In this document: positions 16,225 to 24,060 of the stretch, in pieces | Position numbering within the stretch: the first letter of the stretch is position 1 | Layout of the letters: each line of letters starts with the position of its first letter | Assembly (NCBI GenBank): GCA_034665305.1 | Contig: JAXDFZ010000003.1 | Span: 62,001-126,000 of the forward strand | Length of the DNA stretch: 64,000 nucleotides | Direction: 5' to 3' | Origin: DASXRU01 sp034665305 | GTDB lineage: Bacteria; Acidobacteriota; Blastocatellia; Pyrinomonadales; Pyrinomonadaceae | Made by a program: the position numbers and the translations under genes | Notes under the pieces: generated by a model | Database searches by the model: none | The model's input: only the letters and a program-made list of their open reading frames with translations | Told to the model about the DNA's origin: nothing

Positions 16225-17655
16225 TTGAACGGCACAACGCAAAAAGCATTAGTAGGAGCTGACATCGCTCTTAATGGAAGCGCGGTACCCACCGGATTCT
16301 CCGGCGGAACTTATTCATGGAGCTTCACAGGGCCTTACCAACTCATAAGCGCGTCGGTTAATTCTTCTTCAGTAACCATTCGATCCACTGATGTAAGCCC
16401 CATCACTGCGAATCTCACATACACTCGCAATGGTCAGTCAACGACCGCAACCATGACTATTAATCCAACGCTCCCGGTGCTTACCGAGTTTAATGGAAAC
16501 GAAGTCGCGGAACGAGTGGTTGCCAATGCGTGTGGTGGAAGCTTTCCGCCCGCACCGACAGCAATTTACATTCTGGGATGCCCAAATACTCCACAGGGAA
16601 TGACCTTTACCGCGACGGCACAAATTCCCACCGGGCCGTACCTTTCAGATCCTGCACAAAGCGGAATCAAATATGTTCAGATTGTTAATTCGCTGCGCAA
16701 GCAAATGCAGGGAGGCAGTATCAGTTGCGAGACTGCGCGAAGCCAAGAGGCCGATATCCAGGCAGGTTGGCAGCGCGATACAAGTGATCCTTTCAACACC
16801 TATTCTCAGGTTCGTCGTTTTTCGGAGGGCAATACCTTGTCGATGCTCGATGCTGACAGCCCTCAGAATGTCCTGGCAGTTACTTCCGTGTACTCAGACC
16901 TGGAAGCGCTCTATGTAGATGAAATTTTTGAAACTTACGTAGTCTACTTCGTCGGGCCCCAACCTGGTGCACCTATTTTTCAGAGAGGCCTGGGACTTCA
17001 GAGCACTGGCGTCGTCTCACGCCTTGCTTGGGGCTGGGGCGGCCTTGTCGTTTACGATTGGTTGGCTCCGGACAAGTACCGCATTGTCTCATCGAGAACC
17101 ACAGTGGGCCCCAAAGCTGCTCAGCCTGTAAATGCGATTAGACCATACGCAGGCGACGTCACAAACTTAGAGTTGATGCGCTGCCCTTCAGGTCCTGATT
17201 TGACAACCAATTTGATCGATGGGGCCCGGTTTTTTGTACGACAGCAGTATTGCGATATCTATGGCCGTCAGCCGGACCCAGATGGTTGGAGTTATTGGAC
17301 CAGTGAAATAACCAAGTGTGGCTTTGACCTGGAATGCAGAAATAGTGTCAACGGAAGACGAACTGCTGTCGCAGCTTCTTTTTTTTATGAGGCAGAAGCG
17401 CAACGCGTCGATCCTGACTTGGCGAATCCCCCTGGCTCGCCGGGCTTTAATCCTGCCGTTTATAACCCGGCGTTTGTTCGTCACTGCTACACCGGGTTCT
17501 TGCGTCGACATCCAGAAGCTGAGGGCTTTGAGTTTTGGGTAAATAACCTCAATCAATATGGGAATTACTTAGGCGTAATAAACGCATTTACCACCACTGC
17601 AGAGTACCGAAATCGGGACTTTCGGACTGATTTATGCGTGACCCCAATTCATTAA
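16225..17655 (+). CDS. Secreted protein C-terminal part with DUF4214-like repeats
   Basis: The ORF begins only at a TTG without ribosome binding site, and the sequence before it in the same frame (from 16168) is already protein-like, so it is best read as the downstream part of the gene at 15341. It contains a beta-sandwich region (about residues 10-80), an unrecognised middle domain, and at the end two copies of a motif like FVRQQYCDIYGRQPDPDGW and FVRHCYTGFLRRHPEAEGF, each followed by a helix and a W. These are typical of DUF4214-type repeats found in secreted S-layer or adhesion proteins. The product is presumed extracellular if the frame is restored. Confidence 0.75.
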   Translation: MNGTTQKALVGADIALNGSAVPTGFSGGTYSWSFTGPYQLISASVNSSSVTIRSTDVSPITANLTYTRNGQSTTATMTINPTLPVLTEFNGNEVAERVVANACGGSFPPAPTAIYILGCPNTPQGMTFTATAQIPTGPYLSDPAQSGIKYVQIVNSLRKQMQGGSISCETARSQEADIQAGWQRDTSDPFNTYSQVRRFSEGNTLSMLDADSPQNVLAVTSVYSDLEALYVDEIFETYVVYFVGPQPGAPIFQRGLGLQSTGVVSRLAWGWGGLVVYDWLAPDKYRIVSSRTTVGPKAAQPVNAIRPYAGDVTNLELMRCPSGPDLTTNLIDGARFFVRQQYCDIYGRQPDPDGWSYWTSEITKCGFDLECRNSVNGRRTAVAASFFYEAEAQRVDPDLANPPGSPGFNPAVYNPAFVRHCYTGFLRRHPEAEGFEFWVNNLNQYGNYLGVINAFTTTAEYRNRDFRTDLCVTPIH

Positions 17656-17712
17656 CTCGCGGGTTTTGGGCAAGTGGATTACAATATGATTCATTGGAGG
17701 GAGCCGATTAAC

Positions 17713-18351
17713 ATGCGTTCAAGAGTTCTTTTCTTCGGGTGCGTGTTCTTGTTTTGTAGTTTGTTCGCGACGTTCGCCCAAGGTCCCGGCGAGGACCGGA
17801 ACAATCCTTTTCGGGGATTGATCGCCAGGATGACACCCGATGCGCGTCTGAAATATGAGCGTTTGCGCCGAGCCGAATTTGCGAGCTTAGAAGTCATCCG
17901 TACTCGTCTTGACTATCAAGAAACGGCTGATACGTTAAAGGCTCCCTTTCAAGAGGGTGATCGCATCATCTTTAGCCTCCTGATCACTAACAACTCAATA
18001 GAAGACATCGTTTTTGCCCGCGTCGATCCCTTCCAGGAGCAACGACTAGACCTAACGCGTGACGGCGACCTCCTACCCTACCTCAAGAGTGTTTCAGCAT
18101 TATTGATCCAGAAGGATAAAGCCATTCTCGGGCGGCGGGTCCGTCCCATTACCTTGCCACCTGGTGAAACAACCGAGGAACTTGTCGCGCTGCCCGATTG
18201 GTACGGAAGGTTACAGCCAGGTCATTATCAACTCACGGTCCGGCGGCGATTCATTTACGGCGGCGATTGGATTTCAACGCCTGCCATCACCTTTGACGTG
18301 AACCCGCGGGACAGAGAAACGAAGGAGAAAATGCATGAAGCCTCATCATAG
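17713..18351 (+). CDS. Secreted protein of unknown function
   Basis: A 212-residue protein starting at the ATG at 17713, preceded by GGAGGGAG ten bases upstream; the frame extends to 17674. A signal peptide (1-24, FATFAQ) is followed by a conserved-looking domain with LDYQETADTLKAPFQEGDRIIFSLLITNNS, an immunoglobulin-like beta domain (about 60-185) ending YGGDWISTPAITFDV. I do not recognise a family. It overlaps the next gene by 17 bases, so the two are probably translated together. Confidence 0.75.
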   Translation: MRSRVLFFGCVFLFCSLFATFAQGPGEDRNNPFRGLIARMTPDARLKYERLRRAEFASLEVIRTRLDYQETADTLKAPFQEGDRIIFSLLITNNSIEDIVFARVDPFQEQRLDLTRDGDLLPYLKSVSALLIQKDKAILGRRVRPITLPPGETTEELVALPDWYGRLQPGHYQLTVRRRFIYGGDWISTPAITFDVNPRDRETKEKMHEASS

Positions 18352-18898
18352 AGCCAAGCTATTGGTGGCAACACGAAGGTGCGGGGTTGTTCTCTGCGGG
18401 ACTCTTCTCCTTTTCCTGATGCACGTTAACGCGACGGGGCAAAACATCTCCCCGGACTTACAGAGGATGGCTGACCGTATTGAACGGGGTATTAAGGAAG
18501 ACCACCCGGACTGGAAACTGCAACGAATCGAACCGATTGTGAAAACCGAAAATGTCATTATCGATCATTGGCACTTTGAAGATAGCGGGGTGCGCGTGTC
18601 TTTCGTTCCACATAAGAACGCCCAGGACGCTAAAGAGGCCGTCGAACATTTTCGGAGGTATATGAAGTGCAAAGAAGCAATCTCGGATTTAGGCGATGAG
18701 GGGTGCTGGTTCGGCGGCACTGGAACTGAATTGGTTTTCCGGCGAGGCAGGATAACGGTCTATATCAGTTCGGCGGTCGAACTAGGTAGGGATCCTTACG
18801 TTGACCAGATGATGGAGCCAAAGGAGGCCATCGCTGCGATGAAGAAATTGAGCAAAGAGGTGGGGCAGCACGCGGCCAAAGCGATAGATGCTCCCTAA
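18335..18898 (+). CDS. Secreted protein, paralogue of the 19051 gene
   Basis: A 187-residue protein with a signal peptide (about residues 18-36, LLLFLMHVNATGQ). The mature part shares a pattern with the gene at 19051: PDWKLQRIEP..K.ENV.I, then about 25 residues later a helix (AKEAVEHFRRYM), a D.GCWFG segment and VFRRGRITVYIS. The family is unknown to me. The start overlaps the previous gene by 17 bases. Translational coupling and the shared signal peptides suggest the cluster 15341-19737 makes a set of exported proteins. Confidence 0.75.
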   Translation: MKPHHRAKLLVATRRCGVVLCGTLLLFLMHVNATGQNISPDLQRMADRIERGIKEDHPDWKLQRIEPIVKTENVIIDHWHFEDSGVRVSFVPHKNAQDAKEAVEHFRRYMKCKEAISDLGDEGCWFGGTGTELVFRRGRITVYISSAVELGRDPYVDQMMEPKEAIAAMKKLSKEVGQHAAKAIDAP

Positions 18899-19050
18899 CG
18901 TCTGCCTCAGTCGCCGTTGCTCCGAACCGGCTGTGGTGGTTTCCCTAATGACTTCGCCTCTGTAGATGACGCGCCTAAATATTTCCCAATGGTGCCACGT
19001 ATGACAAGGATCGAGAGACTACTGGTAGCCTTGGAGAAGCAGGCTCCGCC

Positions 19051-19737
19051 GTGAAATATTTAGTGCTGATTCTTGCGTTCATGATAACCACCGGCACCGT
19101 CACGCAAGCCGGCCACGCGCCCAAGATAGACGTCTCACAACTCTCAGACTTGGTTGAAAAGGCCGGAAAAGAAAAGATGCCGGAATGGAAATATTTGCGG
19201 GGAGAGCCAGTTTACAAGGGCGAGAACGTTTTGATAGCTTCCTTCTCGTCGAGTGATAAGCGCGTCGTGGTAGCGATCGTACCTTACCGCTCGCAGGCGG
19301 AAGCCGAAAGCCGTCTGCGTGATTATGTGGCCAGAGACAAGGCATACCAGAAGCTCGACGACTTTGATGAAGGATACTCTTGCGGATTTGCGCATTCACA
19401 GGTTGTTTTCAAGAAGGGCCGGCTTGTTGTTTTTGTCAGCATCATGCTCGACGAAATGAATAAAGAAGTGGTTGAGATTAACAAGCAATTCGCTAAGTTA
19501 GTCGCTGCGGCCCTGTCTAAGACAGACTGGAGAGCTTGCTCTTTGAAAAGCATCAAGGCCCGCTCCCAGGAGCGGGCCTTGTCCTTTTATAGGGGGGTCG
19601 TGGCAAGCACTACACCGCTGTGGGTGCGCTCTGCCGGCGCACTCCAAATTACTTCGCCGGGTTGGTGTTGCCCTGGTTTGGGCGCAGGGAATTCGAATCG
19701 ATCTTCGGGACCGCCCGCGCTCCCTCTTCAGCCTTGA
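19051..19737 (+). CDS. Secreted protein, probable stop-codon loss at C-terminus
   Basis: The ORF encodes 228 residues from a GTG at 19051. Residues 1-20 are a signal peptide (ILAFMITTGTVTQAG). Residues 40-130 parallel the upstream paralogue (PEWKYLRGEP..KGENVLI, VVFKKGRLVVFVS). The paralogue ends at about the position of residue 165 here, but this frame continues for about 60 residues through a strong terminator hairpin (19555-19580), through a repeat and 89 bases into the opposite-strand lemA gene. The Arg/Ser/Pro-rich tail is not protein-like, so the original stop was probably lost, or the tail is not made in quantity because transcription ends first. Confidence 0.72.
   Translation: MKYLVLILAFMITTGTVTQAGHAPKIDVSQLSDLVEKAGKEKMPEWKYLRGEPVYKGENVLIASFSSSDKRVVVAIVPYRSQAEAESRLRDYVARDKAYQKLDDFDEGYSCGFAHSQVVFKKGRLVVFVSIMLDEMNKEVVEINKQFAKLVAAALSKTDWRACSLKSIKARSQERALSFYRGVVASTTPLWVRSAGALQITSPGWCCPGLGAGNSNRSSGPPALPLQP
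19555..19590 (+). terminator. Strong intrinsic terminator
   Basis: A 12-bp perfect stem AAGGCCCGCTCC / GGAGCGGGCCTT (19555-19580) is followed by GTCCTTTTAT. It sits between converging genes, with A-rich sequence on the other side, so it may also serve lemA. It lies inside the reading frame of 19051-19737. Confidence 0.85.
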
Positions 19738-20287
19738 AGTACGGTTCCGGCGGAAAGCCAAAGAGCTTAGCCGAAATTACCGTGGGAAAACTGCCGCGCG
19801 TGGTATTGAAATCCTGCACCGCAGTGTTGTAGTCATTGCGCGCCGTAGCGATACGGTTTTCCGTGCCAGCCACTTCATCCTGCGCCTTGAGGAAGTTTTC
19901 GTTCGATCGTAACTGCGGATACGCTTCCTGCAAAACGAGCAGTCGCCCAATCGTGCCGCCAAAACTGTTGGAGGCATCGATCACTGCTTGCTTCTGTTCC
20001 GGTGTCTTATCGCCACTTTCGGCCGCCGGCTGGGCCTTGGTAGCGTTCAGTAATTGCGAACGTGCTTCGGCGATCTTGCCAAACACTTCCTGCTCCTGCA
20101 CCCCGGCGAGTTTGGCAGCTTCGATCAGGTTGCCGATGAGATCGGCTCGCCGCTGCAATTGGTTCTCGATGCCTGACCACTTAGCTTTGACGTTCTGTTG
20201 CTTGGCCTGCAGTGTATTGTAGCTGCAGCCGCCGGCGAACGCCGCAACCAGCAGCAGCGAAATCATAAGTGACATTCTCTTGATCAT
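19649..20287 (-). CDS. LemA family lipoprotein
   Basis: A 212-residue LemA protein from the ATG at 20287, seven bases after GGGGAG. The N-terminal segment SLLLVAAFAGGC is a lipoprotein-type signal with Cys at about residue 21. The body is the helical LemA bundle (YNTLQAKQQNVKAKWSGIENQLQRRADLIGNLIE is typical, followed by a Q-rich region and a second helix pair). LemA proteins are membrane-anchored with an extracytoplasmic helical domain; their exact role is unknown. It belongs to a run with a TPM-domain gene, a common pairing. Confidence 0.9.
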   Translation of the reverse strand: MIKRMSLMISLLLVAAFAGGCSYNTLQAKQQNVKAKWSGIENQLQRRADLIGNLIEAAKLAGVQEQEVFGKIAEARSQLLNATKAQPAAESGDKTPEQKQAVIDASNSFGGTIGRLLVLQEAYPQLRSNENFLKAQDEVAGTENRIATARNDYNTAVQDFNTTRGSFPTVISAKLFGFPPEPYFKAEEGARAVPKIDSNSLRPNQGNTNPAK

Positions 20288-20367
20288 TTTTTGTTCTCCC
20301 CTATTCCTCACCGAAACTAACAGTTTGCGTTAATCAGAATCATCACGGGGGCGTGCTACTTGTCTAA

Positions 20368-21096
20368 CTATTCTCCCAATTCGTCAACCGCATCGATAAC
20401 GCTTTCAAGCTGGGCCAGGTAGGTTCCAAAGAGCGCATTTGCCGCTGCCTCAGTCAAATCGATTTCACGCCCCGCCCGCAAAGCAAAAATCTGTTCGAAT
20501 GGCTGCGGATCTAATCCTAATAATCGGGCGGTGGCGCGCACAGTGTCCGGTTTGGCCGCCGGCGGTTCCTCGCCTTTCAACAAAAGTACTGCCCGAAACA
20601 GTGCGGCAAAACTTGCCAGGCTGTCATTCATCAGCGCGGCCAACTTGTCGGCCGATACGGAAGCCGGGATGTAGAGCCGGCGCAGTTGCAGCAACTTGCT
20701 GCGCAGTTCGTACTCCGTCTGGTGCCGCAGGTTGGCAGTCGACACTTCCAGTGACTGGAACGGATCAGGGCCAAACAACACGCGGCGAGCCTGCTGCATG
20801 TGCAGAAACTCTATCGGAAATACGTCGGCTGCATTTTGAAGTTCCGCGGTGGTGAAATAGACGGGCAGCGGATGCCCCAGGCGCTGCCATTCACGCATCG
20901 GCGCCTGGGCCAGGCGCAGGTCTTCCGGCGTGATCCGCTTGAGCGCAATCAACACATTATAGTCAGAGCGCAACTCGATGTTATCGCCCGCGGCCAGCGA
21001 ACCGTAAAGCACTACGGCGGCCAGGTTGTCGCCGTGCGTTGCCTTCAGATCATCAAGCAGATGATTCAGGATGTCCTGGATAATTGATTTAGCCAT
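20368..21096 (-). CDS. Nucleotidyltransferase-domain protein
   Basis: A 242-residue protein with a minimal polymerase-beta-type nucleotidyltransferase fold: VVLYGSLAAGD at about residues 28-38 and SDYNVLIAL at 44-52. The usual second metal-binding Asp (DxD) is replaced by Asn (SDYN), which is also seen in relatives of this branch. The C-terminal half (about 120-242) is helical, like a HEPN-type or substrate-binding helical bundle. No substrate can be assigned. It lies between TPM and LemA genes in the same direction with short gaps, so it is probably in their operon. Confidence 0.75.
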   Translation of the reverse strand: MAKSIIQDILNHLLDDLKATHGDNLAAVVLYGSLAAGDNIELRSDYNVLIALKRITPEDLRLAQAPMREWQRLGHPLPVYFTTAELQNAADVFPIEFLHMQQARRVLFGPDPFQSLEVSTANLRHQTEYELRSKLLQLRRLYIPASVSADKLAALMNDSLASFAALFRAVLLLKGEEPPAAKPDTVRATARLLGLDPQPFEQIFALRAGREIDLTEAAANALFGTYLAQLESVIDAVDELGE

Positions 21097-21119
21097 GTTC
21101 TGTTCGCGTGTGGCGCAGT

Positions 21120-21974
21120 TTACCAGCTTCCACCCGCGCCTCCACCTCCAAAGCCGCCACCTCCGCCAAATCCACCAAAACCTCCGCTGCTGCCGCCACT
21201 GGAACCGCCAAAGCCTCCGCCACTCCAGCCGCTGGAAAAACCGCCGCCACGACCACCGCTATTCAAGATCGATCCCAGCAGGAAGAGATTCATACAACCA
21301 CTGCCGCCACCGCCCCGTCGTCCGCGACTGGCCAGAAGAAAGATAAGGATTAACGCAACAATTACGAAGATGGCGCACGGTGGAAGCCCACTGCCGCTGC
21401 GTGGACGAGAGGTTGTTTGGGTGGGACGATAGACTTGGCGCTTATCGACGTCGCCAATTGTAAATCCGCGCTTTTCCTGTAGCGTCGAAACAAAGGTTTG
21501 GACCGCGGCCATCATACCGGCGCTGTAGTCGCCGCGGCGAAACGGATCGCGCATCCGTCGCCCGATCTCACCCACCAAACCGTCAGGTAAATCTCCCTCA
21601 AGATGACGGCTCACCTGAACGTAATACTTGCGGTCGTCGACGGCGACCAACAGCAGCAGGCCCTGGTCTGCTTCTTTCGATCCAATGCCCCAGCCACGGG
21701 CGACGGCCAGGGAATAGTCAAAGATGTCCTGATCGCCGGTGGTTTTTACAGTTGCTACCGCAAACTCAATGTCCGCTTCCTGCCTCAGCGCCGTCAGGAT
21801 CGTTTCCATGCGCTGTTTGGTGGCCGCGTCTATCACCCCGGCGTAGTCGTTAACGTGGCCGGTCGGCGGCGGTAGCGGAGACACCGTTTGGGAGCGGGCC
21901 ACGAGCGCGCTCAAGAGGAACACGCCGAGGAAGGGAAGTGCGAATCGCACAGTTAGCTTGCGAAAAGCCATCAT
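21120..21974 (-). CDS. TPM-domain membrane protein (YgcG family)
   Basis: About 284 residues. A signal peptide (to about 30) precedes a TPM domain (about 38-165, starting PPPTGHVNDYAGVIDAATKQRME and containing WGIGSKEADQGLLLLVAVDDRKYYVQ). A single transmembrane segment (about 200-218) and a Gly/Ser-rich tail ending GGGGAGGSW follow, the standard YgcG layout. TPM proteins are implicated in envelope or photosystem repair and some hydrolyse phosphate esters. Start candidates TTG-ATG-ATG are adjacent (21977, 21974, 21971). It begins two bases after the ZIP gene ends. Confidence 0.9.
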   Translation of the reverse strand: MMAFRKLTVRFALPFLGVFLLSALVARSQTVSPLPPPTGHVNDYAGVIDAATKQRMETILTALRQEADIEFAVATVKTTGDQDIFDYSLAVARGWGIGSKEADQGLLLLVAVDDRKYYVQVSRHLEGDLPDGLVGEIGRRMRDPFRRGDYSAGMMAAVQTFVSTLQEKRGFTIGDVDKRQVYRPTQTTSRPRSGSGLPPCAIFVIVALILIFLLASRGRRGGGGSGCMNLFLLGSILNSGGRGGGFSSGWSGGGFGGSSGGSSGGFGGFGGGGGFGGGGAGGSW

Positions 21975-21978
21975 CAAA

Positions 21979-22785
21979 TCAAACCCTGGGAATCATGCGA
22001 TGAAGTAAATAAAAGAGCGCCACACCACCAAATACGACGATCGAAACCATGGGGTTCTTTTCTTCTTTGTGATTTACTTCGGGAATCAAATCACTGGCGG
22101 CGACATACAGCGTGACGCCGGCGGAGAAAGGCAGAGCGTACGCGACCGCACTGGTAATGCGCGATTCCAGTAAAGCCACCGTGACCACTCCCGCAAAGGT
22201 CGCCGAGCCAATCACCAGCGTCGCGATCGCCGCCTTGCGCGCGGAACGACCGGACGCGAGCACGATCGAAGCAACGGTAAATCCCTCGGGAACCTTGTGC
22301 AGCAGGATCGCGATGAAAACCAGCAAGCCGACTTTGAAGTTAACCAAAAAAGCGGTGGCGATTGAGACGCCGTCGAAGAAAGTATGAATCGTCAACCCGC
22401 CAATCGCGGCATAGGTCGCAGAGGTTCGCAGCATCGATTCCGGGTGCGTCTCCTCGCCAAAGTGAAAGTGTGGCGCGAGCGTATGTTCGAATAATTGAAT
22501 GAGGAGATAGCCGCCCAGCAGCAACGTCATCGCGCCCAGCACCGCCTCAGCGGCGGACTCGCCCTGCGCGCCTGTGATCCAAAGGCTGATTGTCTCTGGC
22601 AGGATCTCAATAAAGATTGCGGCCAGCATGAAGCCGGCGCCGAGCGCGATCAGATACTTCAGGAAGCGTTGATCAAGCCGATGGGCGCGGGAAGTAGTCA
22701 ACAGCAGACCACCGGCAAAATTTGCCAGTGCCGCGAGGGCGCCGAAGATCAGCAAGCCGGTCAGTCCACTAAGGAGAGCGCTCAT
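21979..22785 (-). CDS. ZIP family metal transporter
   Basis: About 268 residues from the ATG at 22785 (a GTG at 22839 would add 18). Eight hydrophobic segments are evident. Metal-binding motifs in the fourth and fifth helices are HTFFDGVSIATAF and HKVPEGFTVASI, matching the ZIP signature H-x-x-x-DG and H-x-x-PEG. A His-rich loop HTLAPHFHFGEETH lies before them. By family it imports zinc or other divalent metals across the inner membrane. It is the first gene of a four-gene minus-strand set with TPM, nucleotidyltransferase and LemA genes. Confidence 0.9.
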   Translation of the reverse strand: MSALLSGLTGLLIFGALAALANFAGGLLLTTSRAHRLDQRFLKYLIALGAGFMLAAIFIEILPETISLWITGAQGESAAEAVLGAMTLLLGGYLLIQLFEHTLAPHFHFGEETHPESMLRTSATYAAIGGLTIHTFFDGVSIATAFLVNFKVGLLVFIAILLHKVPEGFTVASIVLASGRSARKAAIATLVIGSATFAGVVTVALLESRITSAVAYALPFSAGVTLYVAASDLIPEVNHKEEKNPMVSIVVFGGVALFYLLHRMIPRV

Positions 22786-22877
22786 TCGTTCATTGACCCA
22801 GGTTGGTTCTGAATGCGATACGCGTCGGTCCGGATTCACAACTCATCGGCTGAAGAAGCTCATCCACCCCGCGGCGA

Positions 22878-23141
22878 TCAGACCACAATTCCTAAAACGG
22901 CTACTACATATGCCGCAAAAAAATAGCTTACAGGAAGTAGTCCTGTAGTTATTGCAATAAGAATAAGCCAAGAGCCGCAAAAGCCGATCGTTAACCCGAC
23001 GCAAGCCAGCACGCCCAGCCGTCTTCTCTGTCCAAACCAGTTAACTCCCCGCCAGCTGAGGCGAATCTCAGGGATCCCGATGGATTGGGAGGAGTAAGCG
23101 GCCGCCGCTCCCCAAACCAACAACACCAGTATTTTCATCAC
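22878..23141 (-). CDS. Small membrane protein of unknown function
   Basis: An 87-residue ORF with an N-terminal hydrophobic stretch (1-16), a basic loop and two transmembrane segments (about 42-66 and 69-87). It sits alone between the ZIP gene and the dcw promoter. No family is recognised and no good ribosome binding site is seen; composition favours a real protein. Confidence 0.5.
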   Translation of the reverse strand: MMKILVLLVWGAAAAYSSQSIGIPEIRLSWRGVNWFGQRRRLGVLACVGLTIGFCGSWLILIAITTGLLPVSYFFAAYVVAVLGIVV

Positions 23142-23316
23142 ACAGCAAGAATGAAAGCAGGAAACTATACCCTAAGGTGTGGGTGGTGGCGAATTGATGG
23201 GAGTCCGTGGCTCCGGCGGTTAACCGCTTCGGCCCGTCTTTTCGGCTGCCTCGAGAGGAGTATTTTGACGGTCGCGATGTTCCTCAGAAAAATCCGAGTT
23301 CAATAATGTTTTTCTA

Positions 23317-23345
23317 TTGACACCCCGAATTTACGGGCGTAGTAT
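23317..23345 (+). promoter_or_regulatory. Promoter of the dcw cluster
   Basis: A perfect TTGACA (23317-23322), 17-base spacer and TAGTAT (23340-23345). It is the best promoter match in the window and gives a leader of about 110 bases before mraZ. Confidence 0.75.
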
Positions 23346-23354
23346 GCGTCGCGG

Positions 23355-23378
23355 GTGGTCAAAAGTGGTTTCAAGTGG
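23355..23378 (+). promoter_or_regulatory. MraZ-binding direct repeats
   Basis: Three GTGG repeats at 23355, 23365 and 23375 are spaced exactly 10 bases, on one face of the helix, starting nine bases after the -10 box. MraZ is known to bind spaced TGGG/GTGG direct repeats in its own promoter, so this is the expected autorepression operator. Confidence 0.7.
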
Positions 23379-23459
23379 AGCGATCGACACCCGGATAGCT
23401 CGGTTTTCAGCATATCGGTTTCGGGTCACGTCGTTGACTAGTTCCAAACGCCGAAGTTC

Positions 23460-23900
23460 ATGTTACGCGGAAACTACACGGCTCGGATTGATTCCAAGGG
23501 CCGGCTTAAAGTGCCGACTCTGTTTCGCCGTTTTGTGGATGAGAAGTACGGCGCAAACTTCTATGTGACCAGTTTAACCGGAGAGTGCGTACGCATCTAT
23601 CCCTTACCGGAGTGGGAATCCATTGAGCAGCGATTAGCGCTGTTGCCTTCGATGGATCCGGCGCGACGCAAGTTTCTGGATCGCGCCAACTACTACGGCC
23701 AGCAGTCAACGATGGACGGGCAGGGCCGGGTGTTGATTCACCCGCTACTGCGAAAGAGCGCGGGGGTTTTAGGCGACGTTGCCGTCCTGGGCTATTTGAC
23801 GTACCTCGAAGTCTGGGAGCTGGAGAAGTTCCAGCAACGCCTGTTGGCGGATCCCTATACGGAAGCGGACGAGGCGGCCATCGCCCGGCTGGGAATTTAG
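23460..23900 (+). CDS. mraZ: Transcriptional regulator MraZ
   Basis: A 146-residue MraZ with two tandem AbrB/SpoVT-like domains. The first holds GNYTARIDSKGRLKVPTLFRR, the second NYYGQQSTMDGQGRVLIHPLLR; both are the family signature. MraZ forms a ring that binds direct repeats upstream of the division cluster and represses it. It is the first gene of the cluster and lies about 80 bases after three matching repeats. The length is usual. Confidence 0.97.
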   Translation: MLRGNYTARIDSKGRLKVPTLFRRFVDEKYGANFYVTSLTGECVRIYPLPEWESIEQRLALLPSMDPARRKFLDRANYYGQQSTMDGQGRVLIHPLLRKSAGVLGDVAVLGYLTYLEVWELEKFQQRLLADPYTEADEAAIARLGI

Positions 23901-23914
23901 GACTAGTAGGCAGG

Positions 23915-24003
23915 AGCAGACGGCAGACGGCAGTGGGCAGTGGGCAGTGGGCAGTGGGCACCTGAGACCTGAGACCTGAGACCTGAGACCGAGCTTTGAG
24001 ATT
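23915..24003. repeat. Tandem heptamer arrays between mraZ and rsmH
   Basis: GGCAGAC-type units pass into four copies of AGTGGGC and then four copies of CCTGAGA, all in a 7-base register, ending in TTTGAGA / TTTGAGA-like units. No clear reverse-complement arm is seen here. Confidence 0.75.
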
Positions 24004-24060
24004 TGAGATTCATGAAGTCTTCGACGGTTGCTCTTTGAACAAGATCACGGGGCGGTGGTG

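Noticed and set aside
22878..23459. tRNA or small RNA gene before mraZ
   Set aside because: No cloverleaf or known RNA motif was found on either strand; only the promoter and operator are convincing.
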